Assembly: GCA_009746045.1 (NCBI GenBank)
Contig: RPFO01001720.1
Span: 5,001-66,531, forward strand
Length of the DNA stretch: 61,531 bases
DNA from: Mesostigma viride
Lineage: Eukaryota > Streptophyta > Mesostigmatophyceae > Mesostigmatales > Mesostigmataceae
Reading direction: 5' to 3'
The stretch's first letter is position 1; each line of letters starts with the position of its first letter. The position numbers were made by a program, and so were the translations under genes. The notes beneath the pieces were generated by a model. The model was not told the DNA's origin. It ran no database searches and saw only the letters and a program-made list of their open reading frames with translations. Below are positions 54,222 to 61,531 of this stretch, piece after piece.

Positions 54222-54794
54222 CTACTCCTTGTCCTTGGAGTGTCCAGTCAGGCTCTTCACGTACGAGGCGGAGTTCTTCTTGTCGCCATGGCCGTGGGAG
54301 CTTGACGCTCCCTCGCGGCTCCTCTTCCTGCCATTGGAAGTGGCGGTCTTTGCGTCCTCGAAACCCTTCTTTACCTCCTCCCATGCCCTGTAGAGCGCAA
54401 TGGGGGAAATGCCTGGCTGGCGCTTGGACTTGGAGAAGCCATTGAGGAAATCGTCAACCATCTTAACGCACCCGTCGGCTTGGTCGAGGCGAATCCACTC
54501 GCAGCGGTCCTCGACCTTCCTCGGCTTTGCCGCATTCTTCTCGTAGACCCACTCGACGCAAATTTTTGGCGTCTTGCGGTCGACATCGTCATATCCGGCG
54601 TCGTGAATCTTGAAGACCTCGCAGGTAGGTCCGGTGCCTCCAACAGCACCTTCGTTTCCGGAAAGAAGGGAGACCTTGTGCGTCAGGTGTGCGAGCTGGT
54701 CAGATATCTTTGTCTGGCCGTCCTCGAGACCATCGAGGATTTTTCCAAGCATTGCCAACGCCTTCTCGCAAGGCCCTGCGTTTCGGGAAGCCAT
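54222..54794 (-). CDS. viral hypothetical protein, 190 residues
   Basis: Intact from ATG at 54794 to the stop at 54222. The N-terminal 45 residues can form a helix or coiled coil (AMLGKILDGLEDGQTKISDQ). The middle contains KICVEWVYEKNAAKPRKVED. The C-terminal 35 residues are basic and Ser-rich (GRKRSREGASSSHGHGDKK), suggesting nucleic-acid binding or a nuclear signal. I do not recognise the family. It is the last gene of the block and lies 384 bases from the next one. Confidence 0.6.
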   Translation of the reverse strand: MASRNAGPCEKALAMLGKILDGLEDGQTKISDQLAHLTHKVSLLSGNEGAVGGTGPTCEVFKIHDAGYDDVDRKTPKICVEWVYEKNAAKPRKVEDRCEWIRLDQADGCVKMVDDFLNGFSKSKRQPGISPIALYRAWEEVKKGFEDAKTATSNGRKRSREGASSSHGHGDKKNSASYVKSLTGHSKDKE

Positions 54795-55178
54795 GGCTAC
54801 CGGCAGAGAGCTTGCAACGTGAGATGCGTGACTTGCACGTGATTTTGCCTATTTGTGCACAATGTGCCAAGGTCCGTTACGTCTGCTGGCACGGCCTGGA
54901 CAGGACGCGAAGGTGGCTGGACTTGTACAAGTGTCGAACTTGGCTAAATTTCGGAGCGATGCAAGTCTAAGGTGGCCTCTACCACGTGGCGAGTTCTGGG
55001 ACGTGAATTTAGGTAAAAAGACTCGTAAGCGTGCGAGTAATCAACTGGGTCACTTGTCAATCGCCTGAACGAAGATTCTAGAGTGTCCACGAGAGTGAAT
55101 TTTCCGAAGCAACCACCCATATATATTCGTAGAAATTACTTGCCATGACAATTGCACTTATTGAACCCGCGAATCTTT

Positions 55179-55642
55179 TCAAAACGTAGGATGCACACAA
55201 AACCACCCGTCTGCACGGGGGAATTGAGTCTCGTTTCCGTCAAGTCTGTCAATGTACGACGCTCCTACCGTAATATGTCCTCCGTTTCTGAACAGGTGTG
55301 GGTTCTTTAGGTTAAAAAATGCGTGTTCGTTGATCATGGCGTAAGAAAGGATGTCCCCGTCTGATCCACCCATGACAGTCTCGTTGCATAAAACAATGCA
55401 ATCCTGTTGGTTATGCTCACCACCGGAGAAACTCGGGGAAACAAGCCCGACAATAGCACGGTCCTCATCAACAGGCACTGCGTCAACGTAGGCATAATGC
55501 ACACCACCGCGCCATGTACTGTCAATGATGGGCGCCCTCGGGTCTGGTTTGATTCTAAATTGACGTAACCCGGTGGTGGAGTCAATCACGTTTTCAGAGG
55601 CCTTGGAATCTAGCACTATTTGATAATAGGTGGGTATTCCAT
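55179..55642 (-). CDS. viral hypothetical protein, start frameshifted
   Basis: About 145 residues are open, ending at 55179, with no in-frame ATG. An ATG at 55640-55642 lies a few codons upstream but one base out of frame, so a lost base in the GG/CC run there would explain it. The sequence is rich in beta-prone segments (HYAYVDAVPVDEDRAIVGLV, GDILSYAMINEHAFFNLKN) and lacks charged tails, like small virion proteins. It sits downstream of the fibre-like gene with about 30 bases between. Function unknown. Confidence 0.5.
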
Positions 55643-55672
55643 TGCTTTATTACAAATTAAGAGATAATATTT

Positions 55673-57364
55673 CTACGCTGGGATGGCGGCGGGAGTGCCC
55701 CACTTGGCAACAAGATACCCGCGGATCCGTTCAAGTTCCGCTGACGTCTTGGCTGTGTTGTAGATAAGGATCTCGCCGATCCACCCGTCAAAGGCACGAC
55801 TCGCGTTGGATGAGTCTCCTCCAATAGCGAGATTTCCTGAACCAGTTGTAGGGTCCGATCCGATTCTGTTATAACCAGCTCTTCCGTCGAAGCGGGTGAA
55901 AAGTGCGTTTGTACTGCTGTTGCATGAAATCGCCATGACGTGTGCCTTGTTGTCAAAGAACTGAGCCCTGGTGCTCACGGTTTCGTATACAGTACCGGGA
56001 GCGAATAGGAGAACGGTCTGTACCTCTGACTGATAAGACATGAGATAACCATTGCCATCCGTCGATCCAAGCATATAACCTCTAATACCCGTATAACCCC
56101 CTATTTCTGGATACGTTGCAGTCGTTAGCTGTTTGGCGACTAGGAGGATGCTCGCACTGACCCCAATCGCGCTCCAGAAATTGCTCACGGACGCTAACAA
56201 GCCAGACCGCGAGTTGATAAAGCGGAGGGACCGTTTCGAGTTAAGCTCCGCCGCATCCAGCGTAGGACACTTGGTGGAAGTGGCCTGTGTCACGTGGTAC
56301 CCATTCGGTCCCTTGTCTTTCACGCGCATCACGTTCCCTCCTGCCGTGTTTTGCTGGGTTGTGCCCGACGCGTCGCTGAACACCGTGGCGCTGTCTGACG
56401 GGTCGTACCACGCAAACAACGCTGGGTCTGTTGCCGGGTTGTAATAGTACGTGAATGACAGCGTGTTGGATGATGCATTTCCAAGCCCTGACGTTGCGCC
56501 CGTCACGGCGCCCGCGCCCACGCTTACCGTCGTCGTGAAGTCCGACATGGTAGTGGTCACATCGAATGTGTACGTGGCACCGCTTCCCAGCAAGTTGGAC
56601 ACGGTTCCGTTGGTCACGGCGATGTCGCCCAACGTGAACCCAGTGACCGATGTGCTAAAAGTGGCCGTGATCGGATAAACAGCACCCGTCGGAGTTCCGG
56701 ACGCAAGAGTCACCGACGGATTTGCCGAGTACGTGAACGACAGTGTGTTAGATGCCGCGTTGGCGTTCCCTGTCGATGCGTCCACAACAGCGCCCGCGCC
56801 AACGCTAACGTTTGTGGTAGAATTGGCGATGGTTGGCGTCACTTGGAAGGCGTACGACGCCCCACTTCCGGTCAGGTTGGCGGCGGTCCCGTTGGTCACG
56901 GTGATATCGCCCAACGCGAACCCCGTCACCGACCTGCTGAACGTGGCTGTCACGTCCACGGGTGATGAGGATGGCGTCAAGCCCGCGGTCGTCGCGAGGG
57001 TTACCGTTGGAGGTGGCGAATACGTGAAGACTAACGGAGTTGCTGCGGTGTTGCCGGTTCCTAGCACGCTGCTTGCTGCGTTCCCTCCAACAGTGACTGT
57101 TGTCAGTGAATAAGCTACAGCTGGAGTCACAGAGAATGTGTAAGAGGCGCCGCTACCCGTTAAACCAGATGCAGTACCATTTATGACAACGATATCACCC
57201 AAGGTGAACCCGGTGACTGTTTCGCTGAATGCTGCTGTCATTGTAATCGGTACCGCGCTAGGATACAGTCCGTGTGTAGTTGTTAACGTGATTGACGGCG
57301 CTGTCCTTGCCGGTTTGCGCTTCTTGCGAATCAAAGCAGGACAAATACCATAATCAAACGACAT
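55673..57364 (-). CDS. viral fibre-like protein with Ig-like repeats and LamG-like domain
   Basis: 563 residues, intact from ATG at 57364. After a short basic N-terminus, three to four repeats of about 90 residues carry the VTGFTLGDIVVINGTASGLT signature, typical of bacterial Ig-like domains in large surface proteins. The C-terminal 240 residues open with LFAWYDPSDSATVF and close with FDGWIGEILIYNTAKTSAEL and RIRGYLVAKWG. This is the pattern of LamG/concanavalin-like lectin folds in phage tail fibres and bacterial adhesins. It probably binds the host surface. The bacterial style suggests horizontal acquisition. No signal peptide or membrane anchor is seen. Confidence 0.75.
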   Translation of the reverse strand: MSFDYGICPALIRKKRKPARTAPSITLTTTHGLYPSAVPITMTAAFSETVTGFTLGDIVVINGTASGLTGSGASYTFSVTPAVAYSLTTVTVGGNAASSVLGTGNTAATPLVFTYSPPPTVTLATTAGLTPSSSPVDVTATFSRSVTGFALGDITVTNGTAANLTGSGASYAFQVTPTIANSTTNVSVGAGAVVDASTGNANAASNTLSFTYSANPSVTLASGTPTGAVYPITATFSTSVTGFTLGDIAVTNGTVSNLLGSGATYTFDVTTTMSDFTTTVSVGAGAVTGATSGLGNASSNTLSFTYYYNPATDPALFAWYDPSDSATVFSDASGTTQQNTAGGNVMRVKDKGPNGYHVTQATSTKCPTLDAAELNSKRSLRFINSRSGLLASVSNFWSAIGVSASILLVAKQLTTATYPEIGGYTGIRGYMLGSTDGNGYLMSYQSEVQTVLLFAPGTVYETVSTRAQFFDNKAHVMAISCNSSTNALFTRFDGRAGYNRIGSDPTTGSGNLAIGGDSSNASRAFDGWIGEILIYNTAKTSAELERIRGYLVAKWGTPAAIPA

Positions 57365-57390
57365 GGAGCTAATATAATATCATCGTCACA

Positions 57391-57561
57391 TTATTTTTTA
57401 GAGTTTGGTAGCGGATACTTGAAGGTGGGGAGAAGGGGCAATGCTCGTCTAGCTGGCATTGTCATGGACAGACCAGAATCTGCCATTTCAGGAATGTCAA
57501 AAATCAACTTCAACCTGTTAAACGGATTAGCTGTGATGCTAGGGTCTCGAAAGTAGTCCAT
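57391..57561 (-). CDS. small viral protein, 56 residues
   Basis: ATG at 57559-57561 and TAA at 57391-57393. It begins MDYFRDPSITANPFNRLKLI and ends YPLPNSKK. It lies 27 bases upstream of the fibre-like gene and about 30 bases downstream of the capsid-like gene, which fits the tight spacing of the block. There is a TATATATTTTTT motif just before it. The family is unknown; it is short but in context probably real. Confidence 0.5.
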   Translation of the reverse strand: MDYFRDPSITANPFNRLKLIFDIPEMADSGLSMTMPARRALPLLPTFKYPLPNSKK

Positions 57562-57589
57562 CGTTTGTCATTACACACGTATATATTTT

Positions 57590-58893
57590 TTAGAGGTACA
57601 CGGCTGCCTGCCTGCCTGCAGCGATGTCCATCTTTGATTCGCATTCCGTGAAGATGTAGGAAATGCAGTCCGTTGCTCCCTTCTCGACTCGCAGCGTGAC
57701 CACCGATGCCGTGCCACGAAGGTCAAGGCCGCTCATGTACTCTGGACCGGCACACGGCATATTAAGGTGACACGCCATCGTGAAGTTGTTGTTTAGCCAC
57801 GTGGTAGGAGTCATGCCCTCACGGACACAGGACAAAACATTCCCTTGGTCACCGAACGCGGACAACAGATTGATCCACGCCTCCGTTGCGTTCGTACGGT
57901 ATCCAGGCGCCAGGTTGGATCCGTTGATGTCGTATTGGTAGGAAGTCATACCATCCGCGATGTGATTGAACATCGTATTGCCAGATGCGTTGGTCACGTC
58001 CGCGCCGGCAGCAACCTGAATCGCCAGGAGTTTGCTGGCGGACGCGGAAGACAGCGACGCCTTGATGGCATAGGGAGTGCGAGTCCCGAGCGACTGTTTG
58101 GTAGACTGCCACGTCCGCCACTTGAAGGAGAGAGTTCCACCCTCGGCAAGCCTGGACGAGAAAATCTGGCCCACGATATCTTCTTGGAACCTGTACGTGT
58201 CGATGCTAAAGTGGATGTTGCTCAGTTCGAAACCAACCCCCGTTCCTGCGTCAACGGCCACGATGCCACCCAGCAGCTGCTTGCGCCACGCTAGGAAGCA
58301 TCACCCCTCCGTCCATGAGTGTGATTCGGATCTCGATGGGGGGGAAGAGACTCAGATCCACGATCCGAGGCTCGCCGCTCAGGAATCCCAAAAAGTGGTC
58401 AATGACGCCGTCCACTGCGGTGTTTGCCTTCACGTTGTTTGTGAGAGTGCCAGCCATCAGCGGTGACGATGTTGTTATTCTTCGACCAACCAGCGGGAGC
58501 CTGCGCGAGATTGTACTCGACACCGCCGTGCACCGAGAGCAGCGTATGGAACAGCTGGGAGTAGTCGTTGATGCTGTCGACGGTCTGACCTCCTGCCAGT
58601 ACCTCGAGGCGCCTGATGATGGAGGACGTGTACGCGGGGAACTTTGCGAACCCCGCCGTGGTCGTGGGGGTCCCCGTGAAAAACATTGCGAAGGAGTGCA
58701 AGTCCACGAACCCGGACGTGGGGAGGCGGACCGCGACCACAGACCCTTGTTTGATGCCGTCGCTTGCTGAGAGGGTGCTGAGATGGACTCGTTGAGTCGT
58801 GTGCTGACCCAGCGCCTTCACGAGGTATTGCATGGACTTGGGGATAGCGCGCGAGTACCAGGAATTGTCCGAAGCCATAGATTGTGTATACAT
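57590..58893 (-). pseudogene. major capsid protein-like gene, two frameshifts
   Basis: ATG at 58893 and stop at 57590, about 434 codons in three successive frames with one extra base at each junction (about 58440-58490 and 58265-58320). The segments are consistent with a double jelly-roll capsid of polinton-like viruses and virophages: SIIRRLEVLAGGQTVDS and GGVEYNLAQ, then the LSLFPPIEIRITL block, then FRVQ-free but aromatic FSIDTYRF and LSFKWRTW segments. The length is within the usual range. The identification rests on these features and gene context, not on a search. The neighbours are intact, so sequence errors could explain the breaks. Confidence 0.55.
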
Positions 58894-58908
58894 TCGAATG
58901 AGATATTT

Positions 58909-59265
58909 TTACTGAAGAAGCTGGCCGAGTATGGGATTTTTTACCTTCGCTCCATCAACCCGTCTTTCGAGGTTGGACAAGGCGCTCAGACCAGTGTTTG
59001 CGACCGAGTACGCTTTCCCGAGCAGCGTACTCTTCGCGATCATGTTGGATGGGATGTGTCCGAGCGCGGAATCGACAATGCCCGCCGCCTGTTTGGCAGC
59101 CCGCGCCCCGTCGCCAATTTTTGAGATGACTTCGCCAGCGACGTGCCCGGCTTTCTTGACAGCTGACACGATGGCCGCCCCGTCGCCGACCCTCTTGATA
59201 GCGTTGCCGGCAAACTCTCCCACGCGTCTAGCCACGTTTCCGATTGCTCCAAAATTAACTTTCAT
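58909..59265 (-). CDS. small amphipathic basic viral protein, 118 residues
   Basis: ATG at 59265, overlapping the end of the upstream gene by 11 bases. The protein is Ala/Gly/Lys-rich with amphipathic helices (ARRVGEFAGNAIKRVGDGAA and SAVKKAGHVAGEVISKIGDG). It has no Cys or Trp. The composition recalls membrane-active or internal minor virion proteins of adeno-like viruses. It lies directly upstream of the capsid-like gene, a frequent position for such proteins. The role is inferred from composition and position. Confidence 0.6.
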   Translation of the reverse strand: MKVNFGAIGNVARRVGEFAGNAIKRVGDGAAIVSAVKKAGHVAGEVISKIGDGARAAKQAAGIVDSALGHIPSNMIAKSTLLGKAYSVANTGLSALSNLERRVDGAKVKNPILGQLLQ

Positions 59266-60211
59266 CGTCCTCGATAGTACTAGATGGCTGAGAAATAAAT
59301 CTGGTTTGTGGCTGGACGGTCCTGTCAAGGGCCATATACTTCAAAACGCTCCCGATCTTCCTCGCCTCTATTCCCATCGCCTTCTGAGGGCTTATGCGGA
59401 AGGAGAGCTGAAGAGCCCAATCCGAGTAGACAGTTATAGGAGCGTCGTCCTCGTCGAGCAGTCGGATCGTGATGTTGCTGGGAGAGTCCTTGAGATGCTG
59501 CCACAAAGGGGTCGCTGCCTGCCAAACAATGGGTTCTAAGAACTGCGACATGTTGGGACAGACGGCCAAAAGGCCTCCATATCCCGTGCCTGTCGACGAT
59601 GATATCACGTTTCCTCGAACGATGTCGCTGTATACATACACCATTCTCAGTCTCCCATTCGTTGCTGGCCGGTTGCTAGCGAGGACACCTGTGAAAGGAT
59701 ATGATCCTTCCATGAGCCCCAACACCCGGCCCGTGGGCTCATCCACCGCGACAGAGAACTCGGTGGCATTTGTCACGGTAAAAGACTAGTCGCCCTGTTG
59801 TACGTGACCGAGAACCCAGGATCTACCGCCTTCAAAGCTTCCTCTATGTTTTTTCGGTTTTCGATAGTCGTGTACGAGCCGAGCGGCAAGGTCACCTTCG
59901 TAGGGGACTCGCTGCCAGACAAACGGACAGTGAAGTATCGGTTTCCTTCGCTGATGTGAGTCTGTTCAAACGGGATGGTCATGAGGGTAAGCCCGACGTC
60001 GTGATAATCGTCAAGGAGTCCCGCCGGGATGTCCCATACCGGATCCACTAGCGTCCCGCGAGTTCGGTTCTCCGTGCGAAGAGTGAGTGTCAGCGTTTCC
60101 TGGATGAACTCCTTCATCGGCCACTTCTTCTGACAATAGCTCAGAAGTAATTTCGTTTGTCCCAAAAACCTTGACGACGCCTTCCTCAATTTTCGCCGAT
60201 GCCCTTTTCAT
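59255..60211 (-). pseudogene. probable minor capsid (penton-like) gene, frameshifted
   Basis: One gene of about 318 codons is suggested, from ATG at 60211 to the stop at 59255, but it now reads in three frames. The first change is near 60135-60160 and the second near 59780-59800 in a run of T. Segments include KEFIQETLTLTLRTENRTRG, NRYFTVRLSGSESPTKVTLP and, after the last shift, VLGLMEGSYPFTGVLA. A beta-rich protein followed by an LG-containing block fits penton-like minor capsid proteins of polinton-like viruses. The start overlaps the preceding small gene by ATGA. The identity is inference. Confidence 0.45.
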
Positions 60212-60354
60212 GGCGCGCTTGTCTTCCCTGTGAGTGGCTTCTTCTTACAGTAGAGCATGGCTGCCTCAATGAACTCTCGTGGGACATTTGGATGGAGGGT
60301 CATCCATTGAGAGATCTCGAGCATCTCGGCGTCAGTGAACAGCGGGCTGCTCAT
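60208..60354 (-). CDS. small viral protein, 48 residues
   Basis: ATG at 60352-60354 and TGA at 60208-60210, overlapping the next ATG in the sequence ATGA. The protein begins MSSPLFTDAEMLEISQWMTL and ends KKKPLTGKTSAP. It starts 3 bases after the zinc-finger gene ends. The tight coupling on both sides supports it as real. The family is unknown. Confidence 0.55.
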   Translation of the reverse strand: MSSPLFTDAEMLEISQWMTLHPNVPREFIEAAMLYCKKKPLTGKTSAP

Positions 60355-60356
60355 GT

Positions 60357-60860
60357 TTACTCTTCTGTGAGATTTTTTTCAGCGCCTTCTTTTGGAATTC
60401 CCACGACCGTGTTGTGGACCCTCCTGAGATGCAGCAGGAGGTTTTTTTCGTTTGCGAACGTGCTCTTACACCCGGGTTGTGGGCATTTCCACCTCGCGCC
60501 TCCCACCTGGACTCGTTTCCCGACAGGTACACCCGCAGGCTCCGGGGGTGCCGCCACTGCTTCATCGACGACAACCGGTTCGGGAGCCGGCGCGACAGGG
60601 GCCGGTTGGGCATACGCGGACAATGGGGGGTACGCGACCGGTCTAGAGTTCGCCATCACTGACGCCATGAGAAGGGCATCCTTGAACCCTCGCGCCTCTG
60701 CGACCTTCCCTTTGTTCACCGCTCTTCGGACCGGCGCGCTGTGGATGACAATGGTGTTGGTCGATGAAGCGGTCACCTGCGACTGGGGTGCGACCTTACG
60801 CTTCGGTTTTCCCCTTTTACTTGAAGGACGGCGCCGTGCTGATTTCTGACGCCTTGCCAT
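60357..60860 (-). CDS. basic C2H2 zinc-finger protein, probable virion core
   Basis: 167 residues, intact from ATG at 60860. The N-terminal 30 residues are extremely basic (MARRQKSARRRPSSKRGKPK), like a protamine-type DNA condenser. A Pro/Ala-rich linker follows. The C-terminus holds one C2H2 finger, CPQPGC followed by HLRRVH (C-x4-C-x12-H-x4-H), with FANEKNLLLHL between. A DNA-binding core or regulatory protein is likely. Confidence 0.65.
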   Translation of the reverse strand: MARRQKSARRRPSSKRGKPKRKVAPQSQVTASSTNTIVIHSAPVRRAVNKGKVAEARGFKDALLMASVMANSRPVAYPPLSAYAQPAPVAPAPEPVVVDEAVAAPPEPAGVPVGKRVQVGGARWKCPQPGCKSTFANEKNLLLHLRRVHNTVVGIPKEGAEKNLTEE

Positions 60861-60882
60861 TTCTGCATATAATCATAGATTT

Positions 60883-61531
60883 TTATAACGTCCAAGTGAG
60901 GGTCTTGTTAGTCGACACGGCCATTTTTCCAGCGCGCGACTTGCAAAACGCCGTAGAGAGTGCTATGTTTGTTGACGTGTCAGTGGTGATGCGAGGAATC
61001 CGCAATGCGATTTCAAACACCCCGTCATCCTCCTCGTATCCTGAAACAACATTCCAGTTGCTGCCAATTATAACGTTTACCGGCCAGACGGACAGGCCGC
61101 TAGCCGTTAAGCGATATGGGTTTGATATGTCGAGAATCGTTGGTGGGTTGTTATCAAATGTTAACCTGACAAGGATATTGGTCAACGCGGTCGGAAGAGT
61201 TAGTTCCGATTGTGTGGCCGGGTCGTGGAAAGACATCACGGCCACAGGGGCGCCGTGCCAAAATTGCGGAAGCGGGTAGTCGTATATGGGCTGCCTCAGA
61301 CCGACCAAAGAATCTGCTTCCAATATCGTGTGCGATATACGCCTAGTTTCTCGGACATCTTCATACAGGGCCACGTCCATCCCGTGATTGCCGCCAATTG
61401 ACGACAGGCTTGAACCATAATAGTAGCTTAGGCTAGAAGCAAATAAAAGCGGGTCGGGCCAGATACTGTTGGATCTAATACCTGGAACGTCACGGTCGCC
61501 AAATGGATCATACCAGTAACTGGAGATCAAC
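60883..61531 (-). CDS. viral hypothetical protein, cut by the window end
   Basis: At least 215 residues ending at 60883. The frame is open to the last base of the window without an ATG near its head, so the start lies outside. The sequence is beta-rich (LTNILVRLTFDNNPPTILDI, VIIGSNWNVVSGYEEDD) with no Cys cluster except one near the end, consistent with a structural virion protein. No family recognised. Confidence 0.55.
   Translation of the reverse strand, partial: LISSYWYDPFGDRDVPGIRSNSIWPDPLLFASSLSYYYGSSLSSIGGNHGMDVALYEDVRETRRISHTILEADSLVGLRQPIYDYPLPQFWHGAPVAVMSFHDPATQSELTLPTALTNILVRLTFDNNPPTILDISNPYRLTASGLSVWPVNVIIGSNWNVVSGYEEDDGVFEIALRIPRITTDTSTNIALSTAFCKSRAGKMAVSTNKTLTWTL

Larger units (their letters stand above)
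54222..61531 (-). mobile_element. polinton-like virus insertion, partial
   Basis: A compact block of at least nine minus-strand genes without introns, with short spacers, ATGA overlaps and AT-rich upstream motifs (TATATATTTTTT type). The composition differs from the surrounding host sequence. The set includes a capsid-like gene, a probable minor capsid gene, a small amphipathic protein, a basic zinc-finger protein and a fibre-like protein, matching the structural half of a polinton-like virus. The ATPase, polymerase, protease and integrase are not in the window and would lie beyond 61531. Frames are broken at several single bases. Confidence 0.65.

Overview
Nuclear DNA of a photosynthetic eukaryote, most likely a green alga. 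The pointers are TTTAGGG-type telomeric repeats inside the sequence (2209-2232, about 53261-53295), a plant-lineage organellar single-stranded-DNA-binding protein with spliceable GT-AG introns, a chromodomain Ty3/Gypsy element, many non-LTR retroposons and a polinton-like virus insertion. A repeat-rich, virus-bearing prasinophyte such as Cymbomonas would fit, but the species is my inference.

Only three host genes are well supported: a two-exon, Cys-rich, probably plastid-targeted protein (12981-14042, minus), a four-exon SSB/OSB-like protein (36598-39235, minus) with minisatellite-type repeats in its introns, and a 1485-residue leucine-rich-repeat protein in one exon (44819-49276, plus). Nearly everything else is mobile DNA or gene-free.

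Layout. 1-5.6 kb: gene-free, with degenerate tandem repeats, a telomeric island and retroposon 3' ends. 5.6-7.9 kb: a candidate TTAA-flanked DNA element holding a retroelement fragment. 9.2-10.8 kb: decayed LINE ORF1 copy. 11.5-12.7 kb: retroposon ends and a SINE-like element inserted in a LINE tail with a 17-bp duplication. 14.7-15.5 kb and 40.2-41.0 kb: two 800-bp non-autonomous hAT-like elements with perfect 8-bp duplications, in opposite orientation. 17.4-18.9 kb: broken gag. 19.4-34.3 kb: a LINE split by an 11.8-kb chromovirus (20528-32375) with over 99% identical LTRs and a 5-bp duplication, then by an 82-bp truncated LINE end with an 11-bp duplication. 41.0-43.4 kb: second TTAA-flanked element. 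50.5-53.1 kb: an ORF1-only retroelement beside a LINE fragment. 53.4-53.9 kb: tandem hairpin array. 54.2-61.5 kb: minus-strand viral gene block running off the window end.

How things fit together: the LINEs and the ORF1-only elements share a small 3' hairpin with a CAAC loop followed by AT-rich microsatellite tails, and one base pair covaries between copies. This suggests one retrotransposition machinery serves all of them. The viral block has a capsid-like gene, a probable minor capsid gene, a small amphipathic protein, a basic zinc-finger protein and a large Ig-repeat/LamG fibre-like protein, packed head to tail with ATGA overlaps. Several viral and retroelement genes are broken by single-base shifts while neighbours are intact. 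Consensus indel errors in the assembly are as likely as real decay, so all such breaks should be read with caution.
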